Origin: Neospora caninum Liverpool
Taxonomy: Eukaryota; Apicomplexa; Conoidasida; Eucoccidiorida; Sarcocystidae
DNA length: 64,000 bases
Assembly: GCF_000208865.1 (NCBI RefSeq)
Contig: NC_018392.1
Location: 1,570,793 to 1,634,792, forward strand
Direction: 5' to 3'
This document shows, piece after piece, positions 1 through 11,374 of this stretch; position 1 is the first letter of the stretch, and every line of letters starts with the position of its first letter. The notes under the pieces are model-generated. The model searched no databases, was not told the origin of the DNA, and was given only the letters and a program-made list of their open reading frames with translations. Both the position numbers and the translations under genes were made by a program.

Positions 1-180
1 GACTTCCATGATGGGTATGGGATTGAGAGATCCAATGCAGCCGCGCAGGTCAGCATCTTCGCGGGAGAATCCAGCAGCGCCTTTGCGTCTCTTCATCCAC
101 GTGACAAAGACGGGGCACGACACTCCGCATTCTTTGAGGCGCACGATCGACGCGGGGGGCGGCGGCCGCCTCTGGTCGCC
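1..180 (-). CDS. AMMECR1: AMMECR1-domain protein, one internal exon (partial, runs off left edge)
   Basis: Read on the minus strand, a polypyrimidine tract and AG at 182-181 open an exon that stays open for 60 codons to base 1. It contains a PVFVTW segment followed by DLRGCIGSL. This matches the hallmark of the AMMECR1 family, where a P-L-F-V-T-W strand precedes the invariant LRGCIG motif. The family is conserved from archaea to human, probably binds a small molecule or acts on a protein partner, and has no agreed biochemical activity. The insert between the two motifs (about 12 residues, rich in R, K and A) is longer than usual. The 3' half of the domain lies beyond the left edge. The 5' exons must lie at higher coordinates, but I could not find the expected N-terminal cysteine/phenylalanine motif. 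Family assignment is fairly sure; gene structure is not. Confidence 0.65.
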
Positions 181-1445
181 CTGAGAGAAGGGAAGCGAAG
201 GAAAATCACGGGTTGCATGCAGTCGCTGCCTGCGGCAAGCGCGCGCTTCTGTGCTGGGTCAGCTGTCTGTCTCCAGCGTTACCTCGAGGTGGGCGATCAA
301 GATGTCGAAAGCCCACGCGCACATTTCCTCTTCGGCGCGCAGAACGACGGACCCATCTGTCGCAGCACAAAGAGGGGAAAGAAACAAATCTGCTCGGACC
401 CGCACCCAGTCACGACAGGGCCGTTCCACGCATACAGCTGTGTGTGCACAGCTGTGTGCCGGGGCATACTGCGAAACTCGCTGCTCGTATTACGGTCCGT
501 TGTGCCTTTGTGTGTCTATCCGCGCGTAGGTGTGTGAAGAGTAGGGGATAGAGACAGGTGTCTCTTCTCTGCATGTGTGGGAATCGAAGCGCCTGTCTCC
601 ATGGTCTCGAGCACAGCGGAGAACGCCTTTCCGCAGGTCTAAGTCGCCTCTTTCCACGGGAGAAAACCGGAAGGTGAAAAGAACGGACACAGAGAGTCAC
701 GAGAGAGAGAGAGGCGCCGCGTGCTGTGTGAGGCTCGTTCCATCGACAGGCGAGAGGGAGAGACGCCTCCCCGCCGCCGAGGAAGCAAGGAAAGAACAGA
801 AAAAAGGCCTGCGTTTCCGAGGTCGCCGACCTGAGCGGCTACTCGTGAAACGGCACTTGGGATTTTCACGAGACGTAGGGAAGCACACGCTGTCCTGTGC
901 GCTTACTGGAGACACCTTTGCTCGTCGGCGTCCGCGAAAGGGGTGCTTCCTTCGCTGTGCGCTCCTCGAGCGCATCGTCCTCGTCTCCGTTCTTCCCCGC
1001 GCCTTTTCCCGGCTTCGCCGCCTCGTTTTTCCCCATTGTCCCGCCGTCCCGAGAGTTCGCTTCTTTGTCGGCTGTTTTCGCGCTGAGAAACAGGACTGCT
1101 TCTTCAACTCTGCAGTCCCTGTTTCAAGGGTTCGAGCGTACTCCTTTCCGCGGTGACGCGCTTCAACTTCGCTATTCGTCCGTTCTCGCTCGCCTTCGCT
1201 CCCTGCACACGGCTCGCCGGAAAGGCATATCTGATGCGAAACGGCGACAAAAAGTGGAGACTGCGAGGGAGCGGGGGGGCGTCTTGAAAACAGCGAGGCT
1301 GCAACGCTCACCAGAGACACTCCGAGGGAAGAAACGGGTGCCCAATCTGCCAAAGCGGAGAACCCGGCTGCCGAGAGAGCGATCGGAAACGAGAAGCGTC
1401 GAAGAAAGGAAGAAGAAGAAGAAAAGGAAGAAGGGGAAGAAGATA

Positions 1446-1517
1446 GGAAGAAGAAGGCGGAGACGAAAAGGAAGAAGAAGACGGAGACGAAAAGGAAGAA
1501 GAAGGCGGAGACGAAAA
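1446..1517. repeat. 24-bp purine minisatellite, three copies
   Basis: Three near-identical 24-bp units (GGAAGAAGAAGGCGGAGACG plus AAAA) start at 1446, 1470 and 1494, inside a longer GAA-rich stretch from about 1405. Confidence 0.8.
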
Positions 1518-3544
1518 CTGAGGGCAGAAGTGGGACAAAACGAAGATTGGGAGAAAAGCCTGTGTGGTCCGCAAGCTCAGTTCCCCTATGGGATATGCCC
1601 AAGACGACTTGAGAGGGGAAGGAACGGCAGAGAGGGAGGGAAAGACAAGGCAGAAAGACGAAAAGAGAGCAAACAGCGAAGCGGAAGGCCTGAGTCTTGA
1701 ACGCCGAGACAGACGAGAGACCGCCGGCTCGTAGCCCCCTCTTGGGTCGGTTCCCGGAAACCCAAAGTGAAGATGCACGGAACTCTGAAAGGCGACACTG
1801 GCCGCCCCAGGAAAAGCCGACAGGCTCCTCGTTCCTCTCTCCTCCTGTCTCTCTGTCCCTCGACTTGCTTGTCTCTCATCCCTCTCCTCGCATTGCCTCC
1901 GAGGCTATTTTAAGGCGCGAGAGAATGCCGACGCGCTGGGTGCAACGCGAACGGAGCCGGGGACAAAGTGGAAAGAGAGAGACATGCAAAGGACACAAGA
2001 GACCGGGGTTTTCTTAAAAAGGATTTCAAACAGCACGAACGCTAACCGCTCGGAGGCTCCACGCGTGTCTCGAGCCTGGCGCTAGAGAGGCAGCTGCGCC
2101 GGACACGAGGCACAGCGCGACGTCCCGTTTGAGACGAGAAAAGGAGACGATAATCCAGATTTTGGGGAGGCATAAAAAGCAGGAACACGAAGAGAGACCC
2201 AGGCAAGGACAAAAAACGGTTAAATAAAAACCCTGTTCCAACGCGCCTTGTCGCAGGGAGAGCTGGCGGTGTGCGGGTCGCCTCGAACACCCCGCGAAGG
2301 GGGAAAAAACGGCACTTTTTTCTCTTCTCTCGGTTTTTCCTTCCTTTCTCGGGGAAGTTTTTCGATTCTCTTTTTTTGAAAGACACACCGGGTCTTGGCC
2401 TCGACACACGGGCGAAACAGCGGAAAGTTCCCACTCCGCCGCGACACACGCGGAAAAGACTCCTCGAAAACGCGTCACGGGAAAACGTTCATTTTAGGTT
2501 TTCAAATAGACATTGGCCATAAATCGGCAGTTGACCCCCACAGATCGCTTCTTTGCAGAAAATCCAACGTGATTTGTCAGCGAGAACGTGCGACTGTCCG
2601 CGCCCCGTTGGGGTGGGTGTCTTGAGAACTGGGTATTCTCCGCGCCACTTTTCTTTGCCGAGAAAATCGCGGAAAAGGGATTTCCGCACCCAGTGAACTC
2701 GGAGCATCCCCTCAGCCTTTTCTCGTGAACTCACCTGCTGAGGGGTTCTTTTTCGTGGATTCCTCGTAGAAATCACTCAACAGGCGCCGTGCCCAGTGGG
2801 GGTTCAAGACAGGCACAGACGGTTGCGGCGGGTTGAGTCGAGTGGCGAGTGCAGCTCTTCTTCTGAAGCACTACGGTTAAGCGAAAAGGAAAAAGGGAAA
2901 GTGACGCAGTCGAGAGAAGCTTTCTCGCTGCTCATCGCGCCTCAAGAACGACGAGAGACCACTGGTCAGGGGGGAAGACGAGCGGAGAGGCGCGAGCGAC
3001 GACCGCTGGTTTCTCAGAAAAAGCTGCCGTTTTGACGCTGAAAATAGACACAGACAGACCAGAAGGGCCGGTGAACAGCTTCCAAACACCGGAAAACGAA
3101 ACGATGAGTGCTGGATAAAGTGACGGAGGCGTCGAAAAGAGAAAAAGAGAAACAGGTTGCATAACAGGGTGCCGCGCGATTCATGCCGAATCCGACACAG
3201 CGGGAGCCGAGTTTCTGTTCAGACACCTTTGCAGCAAAACGTCTTTTTCAGCGAACGCAGGTACACCTCGGGGAAAACACAGGTTCCCGTTTGCCGTCGG
3301 CCTTCTTCGGTTACGACCTTTTGTGGAGTTTGGCGCTGCAGACCTGCCGGCGCCCTTCCTGGTCTCCTTGGTAACCGAGAGGAGCGGTGAGATCCCCTAA
3401 AAACAGCCTCTCTCTTTAAGGGAAACACAAAAACGTACACATGGGACGGTCTGCCCAGCATAAATATATATATATATATATCCATTCGTTTACTCGCACA
3501 TCTCTGTATGCGCAGGCAAGTATACAGACATTTACGTTCCTAAA

Positions 3545-3547
<3 letters not shown>

Positions 3548-3574
<27 letters not shown>
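3548..3574. repeat. (TA)n microsatellite
   Basis: An uninterrupted alternating TA tract. Similar tracts near 3466, 4374, 5008, 15355, 15858, 17668, 20899, 39695, 40266 and 61093 all lie in introns or between genes. Confidence 0.85.
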
Positions 3575-3580
<6 letters not shown>

Positions 3581-4144
3581 TTTGTGTGCGTATGTAAAGG
3601 AATAAATACGCACATACATGTCTACCAAGGGATATGTACGCATATTGTGGGTAGAAGCACATGAATTTGCACGTATGTAAAGGAATATATATAACATATA
3701 TTATTTATATATAATCCAGTATGGGATGGTATGGATGTGTACACAGAGGCGTGGTCTGCTGCGTGCGAGACAAGTGTCAGCTCTCCATTCGACTACGGAC
3801 AGGTTGTGATTAGTCGAAAGAGCCGAGGTCTCCGGGCATTTTTGTGATATTCTGCAATGCCGCTGCAGAAAAAGGCGATGCTCAAAACAGTCGCCAGTCC
3901 GCGGACATGCGATTGAGGGAGGGAGACGCGAAGATATGTGATGGAGGTGGGCTTTTCGTGCGAAAACCAGAAGCTAGCTCTGAGGGAGGCGTCTTCCCGA
4001 GTTGCCTGAAAGGAGGATCCTTTCCCTTCCCTCGTTTCCAAACCAAAAAGTGCTCCAAAAGCAACGCTCTCGTGATGCACGCAGCCAAGCCAATTGCAAG
4101 AGCCGACGGCGGTGCGATCGCGCCGTTTCCGGTTTACGGTTTGA

Positions 4145-4156
4145 GTGTATAGACAC
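4145..4156. repeat. GTGT-N4-ACAC dyad, intergenic copy
   Basis: GTGTATAGACAC, flanked on the right by CCC. The same core in the opposite orientation occurs at 6647. Confidence 0.5.
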
Positions 4157-4625
4157 CCCGACGCGAGAGGTAGTTTGCGAAGAAACGCGCTTTTCGTGGA
4201 AACCGACACATTCAAAAAGCGTAGAGTCTCCATCGAAAAACGCAAATGATTTCTCGACTCATACCCAAACACAAGTATGCAGGCATGCTTCAAGATAGAT
4301 TTCATATATCTGCATTGAAGCACTTGCCCACATGTGTCTACCCGCAGGCGCTACATAGAAATATATACATCCATATATATATATATATATATGCATAGTC
4401 ACATGCGTTCAGGTCTTTGTCTGCATGCATATATTAAGAGAAAAGCCGTCCATTTCAAATGTGGATCGGTTGCAGCGTCGATCGCCGCGAAGATTTTTTT
4501 TTGGTGAGGGGATTTGCCGTTTGTGCCTCGTTTCCCTTCGTTCCTTTGAGAGCAAGGAAAAGACGACGTGCGGTAACGGCCTCTTTTCGTCTGGTCTTCG
4601 GCGACCGTTCCTCCGAGCGACAGTG

Positions 4626-7600
4626 TCACTTCCTTCCCTTCGACTGGGACAGAAAGCGATACAGAAAAAGCAGAGAGGCCGGATGCAAACCCGGGACGCG
4701 CGCAGCTTCTCGGAGGCTCTGAGGGCGGTGGGCCTCCAGCTGCTCTAACTCCTCGGTCGAAAAAGAGGGGAAATTCGCCCTGAAAAAACCATTCAATTTA
4801 CCGAGCCAGTGACATCAAACGTAACCACAAACCCAGACGAAATATTCAACTACACCACACAGAAACAAATATATCTCTACACAGGTCCGCCCCTGCTCTG
4901 CAGTTACACCTATGCCACATATACCTATTTAGACAGAGAGAGATATAAACGTCAATAAATTATGACTGACTCGGACATATACGCATACCTATATATACAG
5001 ACATACACAAATATATATATATATATATATATATATCTTCCACAGTGTTATAGTTTAGAATAGACGGTAGATGCTGTGCGCTACGGGTCGCTGCCGAGTA
5101 CCTTGAATATTGGATGGAGGGAGGAATTTTGGTATCGACTTTCCCTCTGATGATTGCGGCCTCTTTTTCTTGTCCTTCAAAGTACGCGCTGTATCGACAC
5201 TCGGCAGCGGTTGTGACAGCTATGGTTTCCAGTTCGTCCTCCCAGTTACGTAAAAGGCGTTCTAGAGCACTTTTGAGCCTCGCGTGTCTTTCCAACTTTT
5301 CTCTCCTCTCAGAAACCCACAGACGCCTGTCGTGACTCTCTCCGATCTCATCTTTCGCCTTCGGGCCTGTCTCATCCTCGCTCCCGCCTTCCAGCGAAAC
5401 CGGTTCCCCAGTCGAAAAAGACGAAGTCGAAACAGACAGAGAGGAAGATGAAGAGAAAGAAGAGGAAGATGGAGAGGAAGACGTGTGGACAGAAGGGTGT
5501 CTGTAGCCTTCATGGAGCAGACAAAGAAGCAAAACAAGTTGAAGAGGGCGCCGGAGAAGAGGAACGAATTTTTTGATTTCTTCGTAGCCCGGACGCGAGA
5601 GAGACGCTTCACTGCCAACAGGCGTGTGTCCCTCTCTGTCGTGCGCATTTTTTGTTGTTTCCTGTTCGCTTTCGTCTTGCGAAACAGCTGAAGCCGAGAA
5701 GCACGGCAGAGACGGACACGGGGGCAGAGATAAGGACGAAGTTGAAGAAGATAAACCAGGATCAGTAGACGCTGGAAAGAAGGAAGACGGCAGAGCGGAT
5801 ACAAGCTCCGCTGCTTTCCACGACCTTTCAGAGGCTCCGAGCTTCGCGAGAAGATGGAGAAGAGACTTCTCGACGAGCAGCCACGGGGTGAACAAGCATA
5901 TGCCTTCTGGGCAGGAAGAAACAGAGGAAGAAACAGAGGAAGAAGCAGAGGAAGGAAAAGAAGAGACCAAAGAAGCAGGAGCGGCAGACGATGGACAACA
6001 CGAGGACGTGGAGGAAGGCCAGGCAGGAGCAGTCGACGCATCCGGAAAGCTGCTCGCTGAAGAGAACAGCGAGCGCCCTGTAGTCACCATCATCCGCACT
6101 CTCGCCCTCCACTGAGACGCGGGAAGATGATAAGACCTGAAGAGCGCAAACGATCGAGAGAAGAGACAGGGTACGCAGTGGAAGAGAGGAGAAACGAGCG
6201 CTTGCAGGAGACAACGTCGAAGCGTGGTCTGCAAAACATGCCCAAGGAGAGCCGTGCAGTGCAGGGACAGGCCGCGCTCACACCCTGGTGTATGTACACA
6301 CGCACATCCGCAAGGAGACGAGGAAAGACGAGACGAAACTGAGGTTAACGGGTGCAGGAAGGCGACGTCGCTGAACGACTGAAGAGGAAACATGTCATCG
6401 CCGATTCGATCCACCTCTCTGTTCGCTGAACAGCGTGGAGTCTTGCTTTCCACGTCAGTTCTCGAGATTCTCGCGCTCTCGCCCACTCACCTTTTCGTTC
6501 CCGCGTTCTTTTCATCCCGCGCCTTTCCCGCTCCTGTCAGCTAGGATTCTCACCTCAGAAAGTGAAGGAGGCTCTCGGCCTTTTGTCTCCGGCGGCGCGT
6601 GCTCTCGATCCGCTCCGCATCCCGCACGATCCCGCCTCGCAGTGCGGTGTCTATACACCTGAAGTCGGCGTTGTCGGGCCGCGTCGAGAGGCGACACTCG
6701 GATCTGCTTGCAAACATGCGGTAGGGCTCTTCGACTCCCGTTTGTGTGAGGTCGTGGGCGCACACGCCAATCAGGAATTTCTCGCGATTGAGAGAGATCG
6801 CCGGCGGCAAAGACGAGGCTGTGACAGAAAACAGTTCGTTCTCACTCCCTTCCTCTCGCGTCTCACACACCGTCACCGCGGCGCGCCTCTCAGCCCCGAC
6901 AGCCGTCCTTCCGTCATCCCCGTGAACCGGCTTCTCTTTTTGTTTCTCGCCCGCCTCGCTCGCGGATCTGGCCTCGGCCGCCTCACGTTGCATCGCTGCT
7001 TTCTCTTCTTTCGCGGCCTGGTGCGGCGTCCCTGCGTCGCGATGTTTTGCGTCCGTTGAGTTCGCGCTCGCGCTCGCGCACCGCGTCTTGTCTCTGAGGG
7101 CGCGGAGTGCAGCATTCCATCCTGCGAGCAGACCCATCGCGGCAGCTTCTTCGTAGCCGGTCGTGCCGATCACTTGCCCAGCGAGGAAGAGACCTGCAAC
7201 CGCCTTCGTTTCGAGCGAAATGGAGAGCGACGAAGGCCACACAAAGTCGTACTCCACGTCGTAGGCGGGCGCCGACATCTCCACGTTTTCCAGTCCCTTT
7301 ATCGACCTCAGAAGCGCCAACTGCGTCGCGGGGGAAAACGCACCCGACAAACCGTTCGGGTAGATCAGCGGGCTGTCGCGACCCTCCGGCTCGAGCCAGA
7401 CCGCGTGCCGGGGACGGTCTGGGAAACGCAGCACCTGCACAGACACGACAGAAGAGAACGGGGAAAACGCGGCGGAAAGGAGAGGATGGGAAGGACGAGG
7501 AGAAGCGAAGAAGGATAAGACGAGAGACGAAAGGGACGACGGATACGGAGGAAGACAAGCAACTTGGGGGAGCCGACAAAGCCGGGAAGACGACACAGAA

Positions 7601-10011
7601 CGTTTTTGAGGGAGAGGTGGGAGGTGAAACGAGGCACAAGGCTGTTCGGATGCACTGCGGCGGCCGCTCCCTCTGTTGTTCTCGCTGTGTCCTCGGAGTG
7701 GGGCGTTTGTTTTGCTCGTTACCTTCTTTCCTACCTTCGTGGCAATCGAGGGGCAGTATCTCGGCCCCAAGCCTCTTCTCCCTTCTCCGCCGGAGTGCTC
7801 GGGCAGCTCATCCAGGTGGCTTCGGACGATCGCGTGAGTCTCGCGATTGGTGTAAGTGAGATGGCAAGAAACGGTGGATGGGTGCACCTTCAGCAGGCGC
7901 GACGGCGAGTTGAGGAAAGAAAACGGCGAGGGCGAGCGATCTGAAGGCTGTTCCTGCAGAGAGCCAAAGTCGACGGAGTGTCTATACAGCCGCGCAGGCG
8001 TCCCTGTCTTGAAGCGCCCCAGAGCGAAGCCCAGACTGCGGAGACTCGCCGACAGCTCAGACGCCGACTTCTCCTGGGGAGAGCTTTCCTCTCTCCTCGC
8101 GGGACTGCAGGCGCTCCCCCTCCTGGCGGGTTTCGCTGCCTCCACCGCGTGTCTTGCGCCGGACGAGACTTTCTCCGACGCGGCCGAAGGAAGTGAAGAG
8201 GACGAAGCAAACGGGAAGGAAGAAAGACGACCAGCTTCTACAGCACATGAGGGACCTGTGGAGCATTTTCCGTTTAAGAATGTCCCCGCGGTGATAACAA
8301 GTGTCCGTGCGAAGATCTCGACTTCTTCGTCTGCGTCTGGGGGCAGTGCAGAGTCTCTGCCGTCTCGGTTCCGCGCACATCTCACACGGACGCCGACGAC
8401 GCGTCTCCGCTTTCGCCCTGTTCCGCCTCCACACCTCGGCGCCCGGCCGGCTCTTGTCTCCGCGAGAAAGACAGTCTTCCTCTTTTCCCGTCGTCCTTCC
8501 TCTCCGTCGAGGTCTTCTTCCTCGGCGTCTCCCTCCGCCTGGCTAAAGCAGTCTGTTTCTGCCGACGCTTCCTCTGCGGCCCATCCTGCAGGAGAGCGGA
8601 AGCAGCTCTGCCTCATCGCGCCTCCGTCCTGTCTCTCGTCTCGTGCGCCAGTCCCCGGTCTCTCGTCCTCGACTAGCAGTGCCGTCGCCCGTCCCTCGAC
8701 GAGCGCAAACTCGCCTCTAGCCACGCGATCTCGGACTTCGTTCCCGACCACGCGCTTGTAGATTTTCCGGTCGATTTGCGCGCGAACGCCCCACGTCGCG
8801 GGGCCTCGACTCGCGTTCAAAACGCGCCAGTGAATCGCCGCCTGGTCAGCCCACCGCCCGATGCCGCCTCCAAAAGCGTCCACCTCGCTGACCAGCGTAC
8901 CCTTCCCGATCCCGCCGATCGACGGGTTGCAAGACAACTCCCCGAGTGTACGTACACTCTGTGTGACGAGGAGAGTCAAAGCTCCCACGCGCGCGGACGC
9001 GAGAGCGGCCTCCAAGCCGGCGTGGCCGGCCCCAACCACGCAGACGTCGAAGAGAGGAAACGGAGCCGACGAGAAGAGAGACAAAGGCCACGAAGGTGGA
9101 GAGACCGCAAGAGGAGGCGGGGCAGAAGAGGAGGAACTAGACGAAGCAGTGGACACGCGAAACGGAAAAGACGAAGAATGCGTAGAAGAAAGACGGGGCG
9201 AGGGAGATGAAAGAGGCGGCAGCCGGCGGGACAACGCGGGGAAAGAGGCAGGAAAAGACGAGCGAGGAGAGGAACAGGACAGCCAACAGGGGAAGGAAGC
9301 CAGCAGGGATGTGGACGAAGGAAAGGACAGAAAAGAGAGAAATCGGGACACGTCTGGTGTTCCCCAGCCCTTCGTATATCCATCTTCCCTTTTCTTCTCT
9401 TCCCACGGTTCCCTCGATCTTCCTCCTCGTATTCTATCCTCCACTCGCGACCGGCGGCGTGCACGTCTTCTGTCGGGCTGACGAAGCCTTGGGTCTCCTT
9501 GGGGCGTCCGTACACTCCACAGTCTGCTCTCCTCTGCGCCGTCTCGTTCCCTCGTTTCGTCTTCTTTCGACGCCACGCCGCCACAGTCGCGACTCCGCCA
9601 AGGCCTCGCTGTCTCTCGCCCTTCTCCTGGCGCAGGGGACCAATGATGACGCGCTAGCGGAGGCGAGGCCCAGCGAGGAAGCCAGAGGGAAACCAGCTTC
9701 AGAGGTGGGACGTGAAACGGATGGGGAAGGCAAGGCATCCCTTCCTTTGGGCCGAAGGGAATCGCGCGAGGTGTACGGGCACCTGCTTGGTGAGCTGCCG
9801 ACACCGCCACAGCACCGAGGATAACGCACGGCTTGTCGGGGAGGACATGGAAAATGAAAGCAGAAAAAAAGGCAACAGCAAAGACCCGAGAGAGCACTGT
9901 CGCCTTTGCCTTTTCCCCTTTCCCCGTCTCCTCCCCCCCACGGCTCTCAGGTGTATGTACACCTGAACTCGGACTCGGGAGAGAGTTCATGGTCGGGGGG
10001 GGAGCCAACAT
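4626..10011 (-). CDS. MTO1: tRNA uridine 5-carboxymethylaminomethyl modification enzyme MnmG (GidA/MTO1)
   Basis: FAD/NADH enzyme that, with the GTPase MnmE, installs the carboxymethylaminomethyl group on U34 of organellar or bacterial tRNAs. Exons (minus): 10011-7735, 7434-6554, 6106-5102, 4779-4626; phases agree and give about 1,438 residues. The FAD fold begins near residue 320 with VVGAGHAGLEAA. CNPSIGGIGKG follows near 362 and carries the first conserved cysteine. FKTGTPARL and GPRYCPSI (second conserved cysteine, about residue 752, at the end of exon 1) follow, then SPATQLA, GQVIGTTGYEEA and RPDNADFR. The C-terminal helices are in exon 3 (YFEGQEKEA, KIPPSIQYS) and in a short last exon (STEELEQL, RVPGLHPASLLFL). 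Bacterial MnmG is about 630 residues. The excess is an N-terminal extension of about 318 residues with a hydrophobic stretch (possible mitochondrial or apicoplast routing) and serine-rich inserts, notably in exon 3. The start codon is the least certain point. Confidence 0.88.
6647..6658. repeat. GTGT-N4-ACAC dyad inside MnmG coding sequence
   Basis: GTGTCTATACAC. On the coding (minus) strand it encodes part of R-C-I-D-T, directly after the conserved N-A-D-F of MnmG. Confidence 0.6.
8944..8959. repeat. Perfect 16-bp dyad inside MnmG coding sequence
   Basis: GAGTGTACGTACACTC, a perfect palindrome whose outer arms (GA/TC) differ from other copies but still pair. It encodes the S-V-R-T-L just before the conserved GELSCNPSIGG. 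Confidence 0.7.
9948..9965. repeat. 18-bp dyad near the MnmG start
   Basis: CAGGTGTATGTACACCTG. Arms pair over eight bases on each side around a TG centre. It lies in the predicted N-terminal extension of MnmG, close to the start codon. Confidence 0.65.
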
Positions 10012-11374
10012 GAGGCAGAGCGACGAAGGCCTACAAATAAACTAAGTCTTCGTTTCATCCATCGGCTCCATTCCTCCAAAGAGGGCCTCTCTAACGCAGA
10101 GTTGTTGACAAATCTCGCGGCGCTCCCTCTCGCACGGGGTCACCCACTCGCAGTCCCGGTGTACATACACCTCGCGCGGGTCCCGCCTGAGAGAGGGATC
10201 CGTCGGAAGAAAACGGCAGCTCAATCGTCTACAGACTGCCGCCGTTCTCCGCCATTGCTTCAATAGACGAAGGCACAAAGGAGCAAGGTGTGAAGAAGAG
10301 GGAAAAGTGCCAGTCTCATTCACGGGTTTCTTGTCACCTGTCTCTCGCACGACGCTTGACCGTCTTGAACTCTCCCTGGAAATCCCATCTCTCGTTTTCC
10401 CACGATCTTGCGTACGGCTCTGCGTCTGTTTATTTTTCGGGACGAAAACCTTTAACCGTGTCGAAAGATTACGAGAAACCTGAAGGGCCGCCTTTCTCTC
10501 TCCCTCCTCTTTTTCTCCGATCTCTGCTCCGGGAAAGCTCTGAGGAGACAGGCCTGGGACATCTAGTTTGCATGCGGACACTGCCATGCGCACCGGCGCT
10601 TCTGCACGGTGTTTCTTCTTGCGGGCGGCATACCCTGTCCCTTTTCTGCACTTCATCGAGAACGCCCCGTTTTCCAACCCGAAACTATGAAAAAAACATG
10701 CATTTCGCTTTTCGACCTCCTCTACATCACAAAGACCACGCGCAGCACGTGGCTAGTCGACCTGCAGGCCAGCCGCGCCCGCTCGCCCCGTCTCGCGCCT
10801 GTGCACCTCTTCGCGTTCTTTCCAGTCTCCCTCGTCCCTCTTGTCGAGCGTCTTTCCTCTCTGTCCCCTCACAGAAACATGTCGACGTGTGAGCAGTGAA
10901 CGCTGCTCTGAGCGCCGCGCGTCTCTCCTGTCTGTCTGTCCGTCGCCGCTCTTTGTTTGTGTGTGTCCCCTCTGTCTCCCCTCCTCGGCTGTCCCCTTTC
11001 TCTCTCTTCTTCTGGTGTTTTCCCTGTCTTCTAACTTCGTTTATGCTCTTATCGTATCTCTGGGAGAAGACAAAAGATGACTTATGGAGAGACGGATATA
11101 CAAACGCACCTCACCGGATAAACGTACGGCCCGCCAAAGGGAAGGAGAACAGTTGAGACAAGGGGGGGTTTTCTCCCTCGGCCAACGAGAGTATCTCCTT
11201 CTCCGCGGCTGTGTTTTCTTCTCGCGACGGTGGGGTTTTAAAACACGCGAGTGACAACTGCGGCAATTTCCCTCTCTGGCGGTCCCGCTCTTCTCTCCGG
11301 AAAAAGCTCTTCTCCCCGCGCCCCGCTTTGTGCACGGGGCCTCAGCGTGGTCTTCCCGTTTATCCTCGGCCGCA
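10012..11374. other. Divergent intergenic region between MnmG and glucosidase I
   Basis: About 1.4 kb between two head-to-head genes; it must contain both promoters. A minus-strand frame at 10677-10042 is open, but its product is not recognisable and it ends just before the MnmG start, so it may be 5' UTR or a separate small gene. A dyad copy (GGTGTACATACACC) is at 10158-10171. Confidence 0.55.
10158..10171. repeat. GTGT-N4-ACAC dyad between MnmG and glucosidase I
   Basis: GGTGTACATACACC, the reverse complement of the common GGTGTATGTACACC form. Confidence 0.6.

Larger units (their letters stand above)
181..4625. other. Gap between the AMMECR1 exon and the MnmG stop; no gene identified
   Basis: About 4.4 kb. 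It should hold the 5' exons and promoter of the AMMECR1 gene (minus strand) and the 3' UTR of MnmG. Visible: a purine-rich minisatellite at 1446-1517, (TA)n tracts near 3466, 3548 and 4374, and one copy of the GTGT-N4-ACAC dyad at 4145. A minus-strand stretch at 2862-2735 is open and ends in a good donor (CAGCAG|GTGAGT), but its phase does not fit the 180-1 exon directly and its product is not recognisable. Confidence 0.6.

Noticed and set aside
697..1602. 301-codon minus-strand open frame
   Set aside because: It reads through a GAA/TTC minisatellite and has low-complexity F/S/R composition; no conserved motif.
2735..2862. Possible minus-strand exon containing NPHWARRLLSDFYEE, ending in a strong donor
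   Set aside because: No family recognised, weak acceptor, and its phase does not connect directly to the AMMECR1 exon.
10042..10677. 211-codon minus-strand open frame upstream of MnmG
   Set aside because: No recognisable domain, and it ends in a stop before the MnmG start; kept only as a note on the intergenic region.
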